This document shows positions 8,395 through 19,622 of a stretch of 64,000 nt of DNA, in pieces. A program made the translations under genes and the position numbers. The DNA is from Planctomycetota bacterium (lineage in GTDB: Bacteria; Planctomycetota; UBA1135; UBA2386). Location: assembly GCA_020849665.1 (NCBI GenBank), contig JADLFX010000011.1, positions 1 through 64,000 of the forward strand, given 5' to 3'. The notes beneath the pieces are model-generated. The model was not told where the DNA came from, did not search any database, and saw nothing but the letters and a program-made list of their open reading frames with translations. How positions within the stretch are numbered: the first letter of the stretch is position 1; each line of letters starts with the position of its first letter.

Positions 8395-9315
8395 ATGGAT
8401 CGGCGCACCTTCCTGCGCCACGCCGCCTGCGGCGTGGCCGGCGCGGCTCTCGCTCCCCTGACCCTGGTGGGCCAGGGCCCGGCCAGCCGGCCGGAACCCT
8501 GGTTCCGGATCTCCCTGGCGCAGTGGTCCCTGCATCGCCGGCTCTTCGGCCGGGCCGAGCCGAAGCTCGACCCGCTCGGGTTCGCCGCCGCCGCGCGGGG
8601 GTTCGGCATCGACGCGATCGAGTACGTCAACCAGTTCTATCGCGAGCGGGTGCGCGAGCGCGGCCTAGGCGCGGCGCTGCGCCAGCGCGCCAAGGACCAC
8701 GGCGTGCAGAGCCTCCTGATCATGTGCGACGGCGACGGCGCTCTGGGCGACCCGGACGCCGCGGCCCGTGCCCGCGCGGTCGAGAATCACCGCAAGTGGC
8801 TCGAGCTCGCCGCCGATCTCGGTTGCCATGCGATCCGCGTGAACGCTGCCAGCCAGGGGGCGCGCGACGAGCAGGAGCGGCTGGCTGCGGACGGCCTGCG
8901 GCGCCTCTGCGAGGTGGCGGACGGGTTCCGCCTCTCGGTGCTGGTCGAGAACCACGGCGGCCTGTCCTCGGACGGCGCGTGGCTCGCGGCGGTGATGAAG
9001 CGCGTGGCCCACGCGCGGATCGGGACGCTGCCCGACTTCGGCAACTTCACGGTCGCCAAGGGCCAGGACTACGACCGCTACCGCGGGGTCGAGGAGCTGC
9101 TGCCCTTCGCCAGGGCGGTCAGCGCCAAGAGCTACGAGTTCGACGCCAAGGGCGACGAGACCACGATCGACTACCTGCGCATGCTGCGCCTGGTGCGGGC
9201 CGCCGGCTACCGGGGCCACGTGGGGATCGAGTACGAGGGCGGGCGGCTCGACGAGGCCGCCGGCATCCTGGCCACGAAGCAGCTGCTCGAGCGGGTGTGC
9301 GAGCGGTTGGCGTGA
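8395..9315 (+). CDS. Tat-exported sugar phosphate isomerase/epimerase-like TIM barrel protein
   Basis: 306 aa. The N-terminus MDRRTFLRHAACGVAGAAL is a twin-arginine signal (RRTFLRH) with a hydrophobic core, so the enzyme is probably folded before export. The mature part is an AP-endonuclease-2/xylose-isomerase-like barrel: FRISLAQWSLH on strand 1, VENHGG with an active-site-type Glu, PDFGNF, and a late HVGIEYEG. Such proteins are abundant in planctomycetes and act on sugars or polyols with a divalent metal. The substrate is unknown. A TAGAAC at 8383-8388 lies just before the ATG, with no Shine-Dalgarno. The gene converges on the S41 protease with an 12-bp gap. Confidence 0.82.
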   Translation: MDRRTFLRHAACGVAGAALAPLTLVGQGPASRPEPWFRISLAQWSLHRRLFGRAEPKLDPLGFAAAARGFGIDAIEYVNQFYRERVRERGLGAALRQRAKDHGVQSLLIMCDGDGALGDPDAAARARAVENHRKWLELAADLGCHAIRVNAASQGARDEQERLAADGLRRLCEVADGFRLSVLVENHGGLSSDGAWLAAVMKRVAHARIGTLPDFGNFTVAKGQDYDRYRGVEELLPFARAVSAKSYEFDAKGDETTIDYLRMLRLVRAAGYRGHVGIEYEGGRLDEAAGILATKQLLERVCERLA

Positions 9316-9327
9316 GCGCCGGGAGGC

Positions 9328-11664
9328 TCAGCGCCCCTTGGGCTCCACCGGCTTGCGCTCGGTCTCGCTGGCGATCTTGAGCACGCCTTCGAACTCGCGC
9401 AGCGTGCGGATGTCCTGGCCCTTCTTGTCCAGCAGCACGCGCATCGCCTCCTGCAGCTGGCCGTCCTCCTGGTAGTCGCCGAGCGCCCGGCCGCCGGGGA
9501 ACGGCTTCTTGCGCAGGTCGGCCACCTCGTCGCGCAGGGTGTAGCGCAGCCAGCGGCGGACGTCGTCCTTGTTCAGCCTGGTGTCGAGGCCCTGGTAGAA
9601 CGCATCGAACCCGGGGTAGCGGGACACGTCGCCGTTGTCGCCCTCGGCCAGCTGCACGAAGAGCTTGTTGTGTTCGCCCATGTTGGCGCGCACGTACTTG
9701 CGGAACACGTCCTTCTGCAGGAGCTCGTACACCTCCGCGTTCTTCCACGCGTCCTTGGCGACGAACTCGCGCAGTTCCACCTCGCGGTCGGGAACGACGC
9801 CCCAGTCGGGATTCACCACCTTGCCGGTGGCCTCGTCGATGTCCTTGTGCAGGCAGCGGCCGCTGGGCAGGTGGTAGCGGGCCACGGTGAGCTTGAGGCG
9901 CGGTCCGACGTCGTACTTGCCGTTCTTGTTGGCGTCGACGTAGGTCTCCCACTCGTCGCGCACGCCGTTCTTGTTCTCGTCCTCGAAGCGTTCGCCCTGC
10001 TCGCTGCGCAGCTCGATGAGGCTCTGCACGCTGCCCTTGCCGAACGAGCGCTTGCCGACCACCGTCGCGCGCTTGTGGTCCTGCAGCGCGCCGGCCACGA
10101 TCTCGGAGGCGGACGCCGAGTACTCGTTGATCAGCACGGCCATCGGGACGTCGGGCGCGATCGCGCGGTCGCGGGTGAAGTACTCCTGCTTGGGCTCGAC
10201 CCGGCTCTCGGTGTAGACCACGAGCTGCTTGCCGGGCACGAACGCCTCGACCACGTCGCGCGCCGCCAGCAGGTAGCCGCCGGTGTTGTTGCGCAGATCG
10301 AGCACCAGCGACTCCATGCCGCGCTGCTTGAGGTCCTGCAGCGCGCTGGCCAGTTCCTCGGCGGTGTTCTGGCCGAAGGTGAGCACCTCCACGTAGCCGA
10401 CCTTGGCGGGCAGCAGCTCGTGGTTCACCGACGGCACGTGGATCTCCTCGCGGACGATCGAGACCTCCTTGGGCTCCTGCAGGCCCGGACGCAGGAAGCG
10501 CAGCGACACCTTGGAGCCCGGCTGGCCCTTGAGCCGCGCGATGATCTCGTCGCTGGTGTGGCCCTGGGTCTCCCAGCCGTCGACTTCCAGGATCTTGTCG
10601 CCGCTGCGCAGCCCGGCGCGGTACGCGGGCCCGGAGTAGATCGGCCGCACGATCGAGAACACCTCGTCCTGGTCGAAGTTCACGAACGCGCCGATGCCGC
10701 CGTACTCGCGGTTGAGGTCGAAGAAGAACCGCTGGAACTCCTCGGAGGTGAAGTACGAGGAGTGGCGGTCGAGGTACTGCAGCATGCCCTTGGCCGCCTG
10801 CTGCAGGAGTTCACGGTCGGAGATCTTCTCGCCGCGCGGATGGGCCATGCGGATCCGGCGCATGACCTCGCGCAGGAGTGCGTACTCGTCGCTGCGCCCG
10901 GAGCTCCCGGCGGCATCGCCCTTGTCGTCCACCAGCTTCTGCAGCACCGACTCGAACTGGCGCCGGTCGTTCTCCATCTGCAGGAAGGCGCGTGCCAGCC
11001 GGCCCTCGGGCGTGGGTTCCTCGGCCAGCTCGGTGAGGACCTGGCGGGCCGGGGTGGTCACCTGGTTGATCTCGGCCAGGGTGAGCGCGCCCTGGATCCT
11101 GAGGTTGCGATCGGTGGAATTGAGGAACGTCTGGATGGTGGTCCGTGCCGTGCTGCGCTGCACATCGGTGCCGATCTCCCACAGGGCACGTCCGGCGGCC
11201 AGGCGCACGCGCGGGTCGGCGGTGTCGGCCTGCAGGGGCTTCAGGAGCAGCGCCTGGGCGTCGCCGAGCGCCTTGCGCCCGAAGGTCTTGCGGCCCACCA
11301 GCGCCAGCGCGGCGGCGCGCACCTCGGCCTCCTCCGCATCGAGCACGGGCCGCAGCGTGTCCAGGACTTCCGCGCCGAACGCCTCGCCATCGGCCAGATC
11401 GGCCAGGGCCGCGGCCAGGGCGATGCGCCCCTTGGGGCCCGCCTTGCCCGCGGCGGCCAGGATGGCGCGCGCGAGGGCATCCTCGCTCGCCTCCAGGTTG
11501 GCGACCTTCCGGCCGAATTCGTAGACCCGATCCAGCGGCACCGCCTCGGCCTCCAGGGAGATCCGGGCCACCTTGGCGGCCACGTCGTCCTGCGCGCGCG
11601 GCGCCGGGGCGAGGAAGGGGAGCAGCAGGACCAGGGCCAGGGGAAGCGGGTTCTTGGTCAGCAT
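9328..11664 (-). CDS. Secreted C-terminal processing protease (S41/CtpA/Prc type) with HEAT-like N-terminus
   Basis: I start at ATG 11664 (778 aa), because MLTKNPLPLALVLLLPFLAP is a signal peptide; the track start is 10 codons upstream. Residues ~30-230 are helical and repeat-like (HEAT/armadillo type). A Tsp-like N-terminal segment (YLDRHSSYFTSEEF) follows. The PDZ domain spans ~310-400 with GGIGAF and SGDKILEVDGW. The S41 core has LRNNTGG, NEYSASASEI and GKRSFGKGSV, giving the expected dyad Ser518/Lys543. Between the catalytic Lys and the LKLTVARYHLPSGR strand there is an extra ~37-residue insertion with two EF-hand-like loops. It cleaves periplasmic proteins from the C-terminus. Its divergent neighbour is moaC, with a ~213-bp shared upstream region. 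Confidence 0.9.
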   Translation of the reverse strand: MLTKNPLPLALVLLLPFLAPAPRAQDDVAAKVARISLEAEAVPLDRVYEFGRKVANLEASEDALARAILAAAGKAGPKGRIALAAALADLADGEAFGAEVLDTLRPVLDAEEAEVRAAALALVGRKTFGRKALGDAQALLLKPLQADTADPRVRLAAGRALWEIGTDVQRSTARTTIQTFLNSTDRNLRIQGALTLAEINQVTTPARQVLTELAEEPTPEGRLARAFLQMENDRRQFESVLQKLVDDKGDAAGSSGRSDEYALLREVMRRIRMAHPRGEKISDRELLQQAAKGMLQYLDRHSSYFTSEEFQRFFFDLNREYGGIGAFVNFDQDEVFSIVRPIYSGPAYRAGLRSGDKILEVDGWETQGHTSDEIIARLKGQPGSKVSLRFLRPGLQEPKEVSIVREEIHVPSVNHELLPAKVGYVEVLTFGQNTAEELASALQDLKQRGMESLVLDLRNNTGGYLLAARDVVEAFVPGKQLVVYTESRVEPKQEYFTRDRAIAPDVPMAVLINEYSASASEIVAGALQDHKRATVVGKRSFGKGSVQSLIELRSEQGERFEDENKNGVRDEWETYVDANKNGKYDVGPRLKLTVARYHLPSGRCLHKDIDEATGKVVNPDWGVVPDREVELREFVAKDAWKNAEVYELLQKDVFRKYVRANMGEHNKLFVQLAEGDNGDVSRYPGFDAFYQGLDTRLNKDDVRRWLRYTLRDEVADLRKKPFPGGRALGDYQEDGQLQEAMRVLLDKKGQDIRTLREFEGVLKIASETERKPVEPKGR

Positions 11665-11877
11665 CGGTGTCGCGGGCCGGGTTCGCCCTAGCATCGGCCG
11701 GGGCCGGCAGGAGCATCAAGCAAAACGCCGCCACGGCTCCCAGGACTCCCCGGCGCCACGGTGGCGGGGGGCGTCCCTCGGATCGTGGCCGCAGCCAGGT
11801 GCTTCTACGTCGCGGAGCAGCCGAGGACACAGGGTTTGTGCCGCGTCCTGCGACGGTTAGCCTCTGCCCGTCCAGAT

Positions 11878-12384
11878 ATGGACACGCACGCGCAGGAGCC
11901 GGGCGGGCTTTCGCATCTCGATGCGGAAGGTCGCGTGAAGATGGTGGACGTCTCGGCGAAGGCGCCCACCGTGCGCCTCGCCAGGGCCGAGGCGCTGGTC
12001 GAGATGCGCCCCGAGGTACGCGCCCGCGTGCTCGCCGGGGGCCTGGCCAAGGGGGAGGCACTGGCCGTGGCGCGGATCGCGGGCATCCAGGCCGCCAAGG
12101 ACACCGCCCGGCTGATCCCGCTCTGCCATCCGCTGCCCCTGAGCGATGTCCAGGTCGAGCTCGGCCCGAGCGGGGAGCAGGCCGTGCGGATCGTGGCCGA
12201 AGTGCGCTGCGTCGCCAGCACCGGCGTCGAGATGGAGGCCATGACCGCCGCGAGCGTTGCGGCCCTGGCGCTCTACGACATGGTCAAGGGCGTGGACCGG
12301 GGGGCGCGGATCGCTGCCGTCCAGCTCCTGCACAAGTCGGGCGGCAAGTCCGGCACCTGGGAGCGCACGGAGGCGCGGCCATGA
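11878..12384 (+). CDS. moaC: Cyclic pyranopterin monophosphate synthase
   Basis: 168 aa from ATG 11878. The track starts 39 codons earlier in non-coding sequence. Family blocks visible are [36 protein letters not shown], the [10 protein letters not shown] block and [10 protein letters not shown] near the C-terminal catalytic Lys/Asp, then [10 protein letters not shown]. It makes cPMP from the MoaA product in molybdenum cofactor synthesis. No other moa gene is present here. A TTGTGC/TAGCCT pair (11836-11863, 16-bp spacer) could be its promoter, giving a very short leader. It overlaps asd by 4 bp. Confidence 0.93.
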   Translation: MDTHAQEPGGLSHLDAEGRVKMVDVSAKAPTVRLARAEALVEMRPEVRARVLAGGLAKGEALAVARIAGIQAAKDTARLIPLCHPLPLSDVQVELGPSGEQAVRIVAEVRCVASTGVEMEAMTAASVAALALYDMVKGVDRGARIAAVQLLHKSGGKSGTWERTEARP

Positions 12385-13376
12385 GCCGGGCACGGCGCGT
12401 CGCGGTGGTGGGGGCCACCGGGGCGGTGGGCCAGGAGTTCCTGGCGGTGCTGGCGGAGCGGCGCTTCCCCCTGGCGTCCCTGCGCCTGCTGGCCTCGCCC
12501 CGCTCGGCGGGCCGGCGGCTGCGCTTCGCGGGCGAGGAGCTGCCGGTCGAGCCGCTCACACCGGACGCGTTCCGGGGCGTGGACCTCGCGCTCTTCTCCG
12601 CCGGCGGCACGGTCGCGCGCGAGTACGCCAGGCACGCCGTGGCCGCGGGGGCCGTGGTCGTCGACAACTCCTCGGCGTTCCGGATGGACCCGAACGTGCC
12701 GCTGGTCGTGCCGGAGATCAACCTGGCGGCGGCCCGGAACCACCAGGGCGTGATCGCCAACCCCAACTGCTCGACCATCCTCCTCTGCCTGACGCTGCGG
12801 CCGCTGCAGGTGGCGGCCGGCCTGCGCCGCGTCGTGGTCTCGACGTACCAGGCGGCATCGGGGGCCGGCCAGCGGGCGATGGAGGAGCTGCGCGCCGCCA
12901 CGACGTCGCTGGTGCTCGAAGGCCGGCGGCCCGCGCCGAAGGTGCTGCCGCACTCGCTGGCCTTCAACCTCTTCCCGCAGGTGGACGTGTTCACCGAGGG
13001 CGGGTTCACCCGGGAGGAGGACAAGATGCAGAACGAGACGCGCAAGATCCTCGACTTGCCCGACCTGCCCGTGGAGGCGACCTGCGTGCGGGTGCCGGTC
13101 GAGCGCTGCCACAGCGAATCGGTGAGCGTGGAGCTGGACCGGAGCCTGACGCCCGCGGCGGCCCGGGAGGCCTTCGTCCGCGCGGCCGGCGTGGTGGTGG
13201 TGGATGGCGACCCCGCCTATCCCATGCCCGTGTTCGTGGCCGGCACCGATCCGGTCGCGGTGGGCCGGATCCGCGCCAGCCGCGCCTTCGCGCACGGACT
13301 CTGCTACTGGCTGGTCGGGGACCAGCTGCGCAAGGGTGCAGCCTTGAACGCGGTGCAGATCGCGGAGAACCTGTAG
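12381..13376 (+). CDS. asd: Aspartate-semialdehyde dehydrogenase
   Basis: 331 aa, usual length. It reduces aspartyl phosphate to the semialdehyde for lysine/diaminopimelate, methionine and threonine synthesis. It has the Rossmann start [14 protein letters not shown], the SAGG and [10 protein letters not shown] segments, the catalytic Cys in [15 protein letters not shown] and the active-site His in RCHSES. The ATG at 12381 overlaps the moaC stop; the pairing with moaC looks incidental rather than functional. Confidence 0.94.
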   Translation: MSRARRVAVVGATGAVGQEFLAVLAERRFPLASLRLLASPRSAGRRLRFAGEELPVEPLTPDAFRGVDLALFSAGGTVAREYARHAVAAGAVVVDNSSAFRMDPNVPLVVPEINLAAARNHQGVIANPNCSTILLCLTLRPLQVAAGLRRVVVSTYQAASGAGQRAMEELRAATTSLVLEGRRPAPKVLPHSLAFNLFPQVDVFTEGGFTREEDKMQNETRKILDLPDLPVEATCVRVPVERCHSESVSVELDRSLTPAAAREAFVRAAGVVVVDGDPAYPMPVFVAGTDPVAVGRIRASRAFAHGLCYWLVGDQLRKGAALNAVQIAENL

Positions 13377-13435
13377 CGAATCCACCGTCCGGCCGGACCC
13401 CTCGTCTCCGGGCGCCATCGATCCGCGATCCCTAC

Positions 13436-14002
13436 ATGGCCGCCAAGCGCTCCCGCAGCAAGCCCCGCCCCAGCCCCGCCGAAGCCCCGAACCGCCCTGC
13501 CCGCGGCGGCGCAGGGCCCGGGGAGGACCGCGTCGAGCAGGTGCAGCGCCTGGTCGACGTGATGACCGCCCGGGGGGTCGTCGAGGTGGAACTGGAGGAC
13601 GCGGCCGGTCGGGTCCGGGTGCGCCTGAAGGAGGACCGGGCCGTCGCCCTGGCCGCGCCGGCGCCCTTCCTGGCCGCTCCCGTGCCCGCCTCGGCGGGGC
13701 ATGCCCCCGCGCCCGCGGCCCGCCCCGAGTCCGGACCGGCGCCTGCGGCTCCGGCGCCGCGCGAGGGCAAGGTGTTCGAGTCGCCGATGGTCGGCACCTT
13801 CTACGTCGCGTCCTCGCCCGACGCGGAGCCGTTCGTCAAGGTCGGCGACCGGGTCAAGCCGGAGACCACGCTCTGCATCATCGAGGCGATGAAGGTGATG
13901 AACGAGATCAAGGCCGAGTGCGACGGCACGGTGCTCGAGGTGCTCGCCCAGAACGGCGAGTCGGTCGAGTACGGCCAGCCCCTCTTCCGGATCAAGGGCT
14001 GA
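13436..14002 (+). CDS. accB: Biotin carboxyl carrier protein of acetyl-CoA carboxylase
   Basis: 188 aa. The start is a Lys/Arg-rich segment ([11 protein letters not shown]), then an amphipathic region typical of BCCP N-termini, and an Ala/Pro-rich mobile linker (~75-110). The C-terminal biotinyl domain has SPMVGTFY and EAMKVMNE, with the biotin-accepting Lys at residue 153. It carries CO2 from biotin carboxylase to the carboxyltransferase for fatty acid synthesis. accC follows 10 bp later; accA and accD are not in the window. Confidence 0.94.
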   Translation: MAAKRSRSKPRPSPAEAPNRPARGGAGPGEDRVEQVQRLVDVMTARGVVEVELEDAAGRVRVRLKEDRAVALAAPAPFLAAPVPASAGHAPAPAARPESGPAPAAPAPREGKVFESPMVGTFYVASSPDAEPFVKVGDRVKPETTLCIIEAMKVMNEIKAECDGTVLEVLAQNGESVEYGQPLFRIKG

Positions 14003-14012
14003 GGCCGGACCC

Positions 14013-15359
14013 GTGTTCCGCCGCATCCTGATCGCGAACCGGGGCGAGATCGCGCTCCGGATCCTGCGCGCCTGCAAGGAGCTCGGCATCGAGACCGTCG
14101 CGGTCTACTCCGAAGCCGACCGCAACGCGCTGCACCTGCGCTACGCCGACGACACGGTGTGCATCGGCCCGCCGCCCAGCCGCCAGAGCTACCTGGACAT
14201 CCCCTCCCTGATCGCCGCGGCCGAGATCGGCGACGTGGAGGCGATCCACCCGGGCTATGGCTTCCTGTCCGAGAACGCGCACTTCGTCGAGGTGTGCCAG
14301 AGCTGCAACATCAAGTTCATCGGCCCGTCGCCCGAGTCGATCGCCCTGGTCGGCGACAAGGTCGCGGCGCGCGAGCTGGCCAAGAAAGCCGACGTGCCCA
14401 CCGTGCCCGGCAGCGATGGCCCGGTCGAGACCGAGGCCGAGGCCACCGCGATCGCGCGCACGATCGGCTACCCGGTGCTGATCAAGGCGGCGGCCGGCGG
14501 CGGCGGGCGCGGGATGCGCGTCGCCCACAACGAGCCGAGCCTGCTCAACGGGTACCACCAGGCGCGGGCCGAGGCCGAGAGCGCGTTCAAGAACCCGACC
14601 GTCTACATCGAGAAGTACGTCGAGCGGCCGCGCCACGTCGAGATCCAGATCCTCGGCGACCAGCACGGCAACCTCGTGCACCTGGGCGAACGCGACTGCT
14701 CCCTGCAGCGCCGCCACCAGAAGCTGCTCGAGGAGAGCCCCTGCCTGGTGCTGGACGAGAACACCCGGCTGGCGATGGGCGCCGCGGCGGTGCGCATCGC
14801 CAAGGCCGCAGGCTACTACTCGGCCGGCACGGTGGAGTTCCTCCTCGACCGGGAGGGCAACTTCTACTTCATCGAGGTCAACTCGCGCATCCAGGTCGAG
14901 CACCCGGTCACCGAATCGGTCACCGGCATGGACCTCATCCAGGCCATGATCCGGATCGCCGCGGGCGAACGCATGAACCTGCGCCAGGAGGACATCACCT
15001 GGTCCGGGCACGCGATCGAGTTCCGCATCAACGCCGAGGACCCGGACCAGGGCTTCAAGCCCAGCCCGGGGACCATCACCGGGTTCGTGGCCCCGGCCGG
15101 ACCCGGCGTGCGCTGGGACAGCCATGCCTACCAGGGCTACACGGTGCCGCCGTACTACGACTCGATGGTCGGCAAGCTGATCGTGCACCGGCGGGACCGC
15201 CGCAGCGCGATCGCCACCGCGCGGCGCGCCCTGGAGGAGATGGTGGTGGAGGGGATCCAGACCACGATCCCGCTCTTCCGCAAGATCATCGACCACTCGG
15301 ACTTCATGAGCGGCGAGGTCGACACCGGCTTCATCGAGCGCTACTTCACGCCCCGCTGA
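14013..15359 (+). CDS. accC: Biotin carboxylase subunit of acetyl-CoA carboxylase
   Basis: 448 aa from GTG 14013. The start [16 protein letters not shown] is diagnostic. The ATP-grasp core shows [11 protein letters not shown], the glycine-rich loop [32 protein letters not shown] and [16 protein letters not shown] with the catalytic residues in place. It forms carboxybiotin from ATP and bicarbonate on AccB. Length matches free-standing AccC, not a longer acyl-CoA carboxylase. Confidence 0.96.
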   Translation: MFRRILIANRGEIALRILRACKELGIETVAVYSEADRNALHLRYADDTVCIGPPPSRQSYLDIPSLIAAAEIGDVEAIHPGYGFLSENAHFVEVCQSCNIKFIGPSPESIALVGDKVAARELAKKADVPTVPGSDGPVETEAEATAIARTIGYPVLIKAAAGGGGRGMRVAHNEPSLLNGYHQARAEAESAFKNPTVYIEKYVERPRHVEIQILGDQHGNLVHLGERDCSLQRRHQKLLEESPCLVLDENTRLAMGAAAVRIAKAAGYYSAGTVEFLLDREGNFYFIEVNSRIQVEHPVTESVTGMDLIQAMIRIAAGERMNLRQEDITWSGHAIEFRINAEDPDQGFKPSPGTITGFVAPAGPGVRWDSHAYQGYTVPPYYDSMVGKLIVHRRDRRSAIATARRALEEMVVEGIQTTIPLFRKIIDHSDFMSGEVDTGFIERYFTPR

Positions 15360-15438
15360 GGTCTTCACCGCCGCCCCGCGGCGATCGATCATGGACGCAA
15401 CCAGCACGACGCGCCGCCGCAGCGGTGATTGAGGAGCC

Positions 15439-16137
15439 GTGGAGCACGACCTCGGCAGACTCGGGCGACGGACCCTCCTGGCGCTGAACGTGCTGGCCGG
15501 CGTGACCGCGGCGGTCCTGGTCGTGCTCCACTACCTGGTCCCCGAGCGCCTCGGCTACCCGGCGTTGATCCCCGGAGTGCCGATCGGGTCCAGCGGGCAC
15601 GTGATCCTCGTGCCGCTGCGCACCACCGCCGCGACCCTCGGCTTCGTCGCGGCGGTCGCGTTGCTGGTGGTGGACCTGCTCTGGCTGATCTATGGCCGGC
15701 AGCGGCGCCACCCGCTGCGCCACGTGCTGAGCGAGGCGCCGGGCGGGACCGTGCGGATCACGCGCGACGCGCTGGAGGCAGCCCTGCGCAGCGCGGGCGA
15801 GGCCCTGCCGGAGGTGGCGCGCCTGCGGGTGATGCTGGCCGGCGCGGGGCCCAAGCGGATCGTGGTGAAGGTGCAGTTCCAGGCTCCCGAAGGCGTGGCC
15901 AACCTGGATGCCAGCCGCGCCCTGCGGGCCGCCCTGCAGCAGCGCTTCCAGGAGATGGTGCGGCTGACCGACGGGCAGCGGGTCGAGTACGACCTGGAGT
16001 TCCTCGGGTTCTCGGGCAAGGGCGCGCGCAAGGCGGAGGCCGCGGCGCCGGCCGCGGAGCCGGATGCGCCGTTCACGGGACCGAAGTACCCGATCGAGGA
16101 CGAGGACGATCCGTACGAGTCCAAGCGATCGGTGTGA
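15439..16137 (+). CDS. AmaP/Asp23-related membrane protein
   Basis: 232 aa from GTG. Two hydrophobic segments at ~12-30 and ~52-80 are followed by a cytosolic domain beginning GGTVRITRDALEAALRSAGEALPEVARLRVML. This has the shape of the Asp23/AmaP (DUF322) fold, which pairs two membrane helices with an Asp23-like domain. The acidic tail (IEDEDDPYESK) is low complexity. In Gram-positives AmaP anchors Asp23 under the membrane. No separate Asp23 gene is visible here, so the role is open. A TTC-poor 153-bp gap with no evident feature follows. Confidence 0.6.
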   Translation: MEHDLGRLGRRTLLALNVLAGVTAAVLVVLHYLVPERLGYPALIPGVPIGSSGHVILVPLRTTAATLGFVAAVALLVVDLLWLIYGRQRRHPLRHVLSEAPGGTVRITRDALEAALRSAGEALPEVARLRVMLAGAGPKRIVVKVQFQAPEGVANLDASRALRAALQQRFQEMVRLTDGQRVEYDLEFLGFSGKGARKAEAAAPAAEPDAPFTGPKYPIEDEDDPYESKRSV

Positions 16138-16290
16138 GCGCGGCGCCGGCCGCCTCGCGTCCACCGACGCGGCCCTGGCGATTGCATCCCGCGCGCGCCT
16201 CGCGGAGCATGCTGCGTACATGGGCCTGCCGCAGATCGATGCGACCAACCACCCGGACGGGATGAGCGCCGCCGCGCCGCGAGGTCGGCG

Positions 16291-17361
16291 ATGAGCGAGG
16301 GCCCCTCCGCCATGCGCGTGGGCATCCTCACCGGTGGCGGCGACGCCCCTGGCCTGAACGCGGCGATCTGCGGCGTGTGGCGCCGCCTCCAGGACGTGGA
16401 AGCCGTGCTCGTGCCGTTCCGCGACGGCTGGGGCGGTGTGATCGAGGATCGGGTCGTCCACCTCGACCCGCGCCACATGCACGAGCTGGTCACCCGGGGC
16501 GGCACGATCCTGGGCTCCTCCTCCGCCAACCCGTACCGCGACCCCGGGCGGGACGTGCCGCGGGTGAAGGCCACGTTCGCGCGGCGGCGCCTGGATGCGC
16601 TGGTGGCCATCGGCGGCGAGGGCACGCTGCTGGCCGCGGAGCGGCTGCACCGCGAGGAGGGGCTGCCCGTGGTGGGCGTGCCCAAGACCATCGACAACGA
16701 CCTGAGCGCGACCGACTTCACGTTCGGCTTCTTCACCGCGGTGGACCGGGCCATGACCATGATCGACCAGCTCCGGACCACCGCGGACTCGCACCACCGG
16801 GTGATGGTGGTGGAGTGCATGGGCCGGCACGCCGGCTGGATCACCGCGTACGCCGGCGTCGCGGCGGGCGCCGAGGTGATCCTGGTGCCGGAGCGTCCGG
16901 TCGAGCTGAACGAGGTGTTCCAGCGCCTGCGCACGCTGCGCGCGACGGGCAAGGAGTCGGCGGTGGTCGCGGTGGCCGAGGGCTGCCGCATCCTCGAGGA
17001 CGGCCGCCTCCTGTCCAGCGACGAGAAGGACGAATACGGCTGCTACAAGGTGGGCGGCGCGGGCGAGATGGTGGCGCGGCGCATCCAGCACGCCCTGGGC
17101 TGGGAGGCGCGGGCGATCGTGCTGGGTCACCTGCAGCGCTCCGGGCCGCCCGGCGCGTTCGACCGGATCTTCGCGCTGCGCCTCGGCGCCAAGGCTGCGC
17201 GACTGGTCATGGAGCGCCGCTTCGGCCGGATGTCCGCGTTGCGCAACGGCGACGTGACCGATGTCGCGCTCAGCGAGGCCGTGGGCGAGCGCAAGGTGCT
17301 GAGCCCGACGTTCATCGACCGCTACCAGGACTTCTTCCTCGTGCCCGCGCTGAGTCCATGA
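16291..17361 (+). CDS. pfkA: 6-phosphofructokinase, group III-like
   Basis: 356 aa. It phosphorylates fructose 6-phosphate to the 1,6-bisphosphate in glycolysis. [10 protein letters not shown] forms the nucleotide loop, [10 protein letters not shown] the donor site, and PKTIDNDL carries the catalytic Asp pair. MGRHAGW and the C-terminal [10 protein letters not shown] follow. At the two positions that distinguish ATP from PPi enzymes it has Gly (GGEG) plus Lys (PKTIDND), the combination seen in actinomycete ATP-PFKs of group III. ATP is therefore the likelier donor, not certain. ATG 16312 is an alternative start. It overlaps the next gene by 4 bp. Confidence 0.9.
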   Translation: MSEGPSAMRVGILTGGGDAPGLNAAICGVWRRLQDVEAVLVPFRDGWGGVIEDRVVHLDPRHMHELVTRGGTILGSSSANPYRDPGRDVPRVKATFARRRLDALVAIGGEGTLLAAERLHREEGLPVVGVPKTIDNDLSATDFTFGFFTAVDRAMTMIDQLRTTADSHHRVMVVECMGRHAGWITAYAGVAAGAEVILVPERPVELNEVFQRLRTLRATGKESAVVAVAEGCRILEDGRLLSSDEKDEYGCYKVGGAGEMVARRIQHALGWEARAIVLGHLQRSGPPGAFDRIFALRLGAKAARLVMERRFGRMSALRNGDVTDVALSEAVGERKVLSPTFIDRYQDFFLVPALSP

Positions 17362-18544
17362 ACCGCCTCGCATCGACCGCGCCCGCGGTGCTCGCCCTGA
17401 CCGGGAGCCTCCTGGCCCAGGTCTGGCCGTATCAGGGGTATCAGGGCTACCAGGGCTATCCGGGCTACCCGTACCCCATGGGCCCCAGCTCGATCCTGCG
17501 GGCGCAGACCCAGGACCCGCGCGCCGCGGCGCCGATGTTCCCGACCGCGCCCGGCATGGGCGGCGCGAGTCCGTACGGCTTCCAGCGCGAGGGGGTCCCG
17601 TCGCCCAACTTCGCACCTGGGTTCCCCGGCCAGCGCTCCCTCTACCCGCTCTTCCCCACGGCGCCTCGGACCCCGGCGGAGACCCCCGGATACGGCGCCT
17701 ACCCCGGCGTCGGCGCGGGGGCGGGGCAGGCGCAGCCGGGCCCGGGGATCCCGGGCCGCCAGCCCCTGCCGCGGGCCGACCTCACGCAGGACCTGTGGCC
17801 TGCGTGGATGGAGTTCCCCGAAGGCATGGGTCCGACGAAGCGGACCCCGGAGCAGGGCCTGCTGGTGCGGACCGGCGAGCGCGTGTGGTTCCTCGATCCC
17901 GACGAGCCGGCCTTCGTGCCCCTGCCGTTCTTCGAGAAGATGCGCATCGTCCGCAAGGGCACGGTCGTCGAGGTGCGCCAGCGCGGGGAGTTCCTGTGCT
18001 GGTTCCACGACGACGCCCGGCTGCGCTCGAGCGGGCCCGCGCGGCTGAGTGTCGTGGATCTCGACGCCTCCGCCGCCACGCTGCGACTGGAGTCCCTCAC
18101 CCGCGTGATGCTCGCCACGCGGGTGCGGCCGCTGCGGGTCACCCTGCCGGACGGCGCGCTGCTGGAGACCACGCCGGGGCACGTGGACCTCGTCGCGGAG
18201 GAGGGCATCGGCCGGGTGATGAACCACGGACCCGGCACGGTCCGATACACGGGGAGCATGGGCTCCGTGGACATCCCGCGCGGTACGCGTCTGGCGTTCT
18301 TCCTCACCGGAGCCGAGGAGGTCCTGCCCGGGGCGGCGCTGGAGGTACGGGGCTCGGTGACCCAGCAGCGCAAGGGACGCACGCTCGAGGTCGAAGGCGG
18401 CGCCGAAGGCGGCACCGTGACCTGGAGCGGCGCGCAGTTCTCCCTGCGCCAGGGCGCGCGCCTCCGCCTGGATCCCCTGGGCGGGCGCGAATTCCCCGAC
18501 CACAAGGCTGCCGCCTCGAGACCCTCCGGCACTCCCACCACGAA

Positions 18545-18548
<4 letters not shown>
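17358..18548 (+). CDS. Secreted Tyr/Gly/Pro-rich hypothetical protein
   Basis: 396 aa from ATG 17358 overlapping the pfk stop. The track start lies inside pfk. A signal peptide ([21 protein letters not shown]) leads into a short [16 protein letters not shown] repeat and a Pro/Gly-rich region to ~residue 150. After this the protein becomes a structured, beta-rich domain ([45 protein letters not shown]). The last part resembles FecR-type or organic-solvent-tolerance-type beta repeats only loosely. I do not recognise the family. It overlaps the next gene by 4 bp, so it sits at the head of the sugar-nucleotide run and may be a cell-envelope protein. Confidence 0.75.
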
Positions 18549-19528
<980 letters not shown>

Positions 19529-19622
19529 CCATGGGCGGGACGTCCTGCGAGGCCACGGGGGCGGGGCCGGTGCCCGTCCGCGTGCGGGTGCCGGGCCGGA
19601 CGCGGCGCGGGGCACGGGTCCG

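Noticed and set aside
15346-17616. Minus-strand ORF of 756 aa
   Set aside because: Antisense shadow of the AmaP-like gene and pfk.
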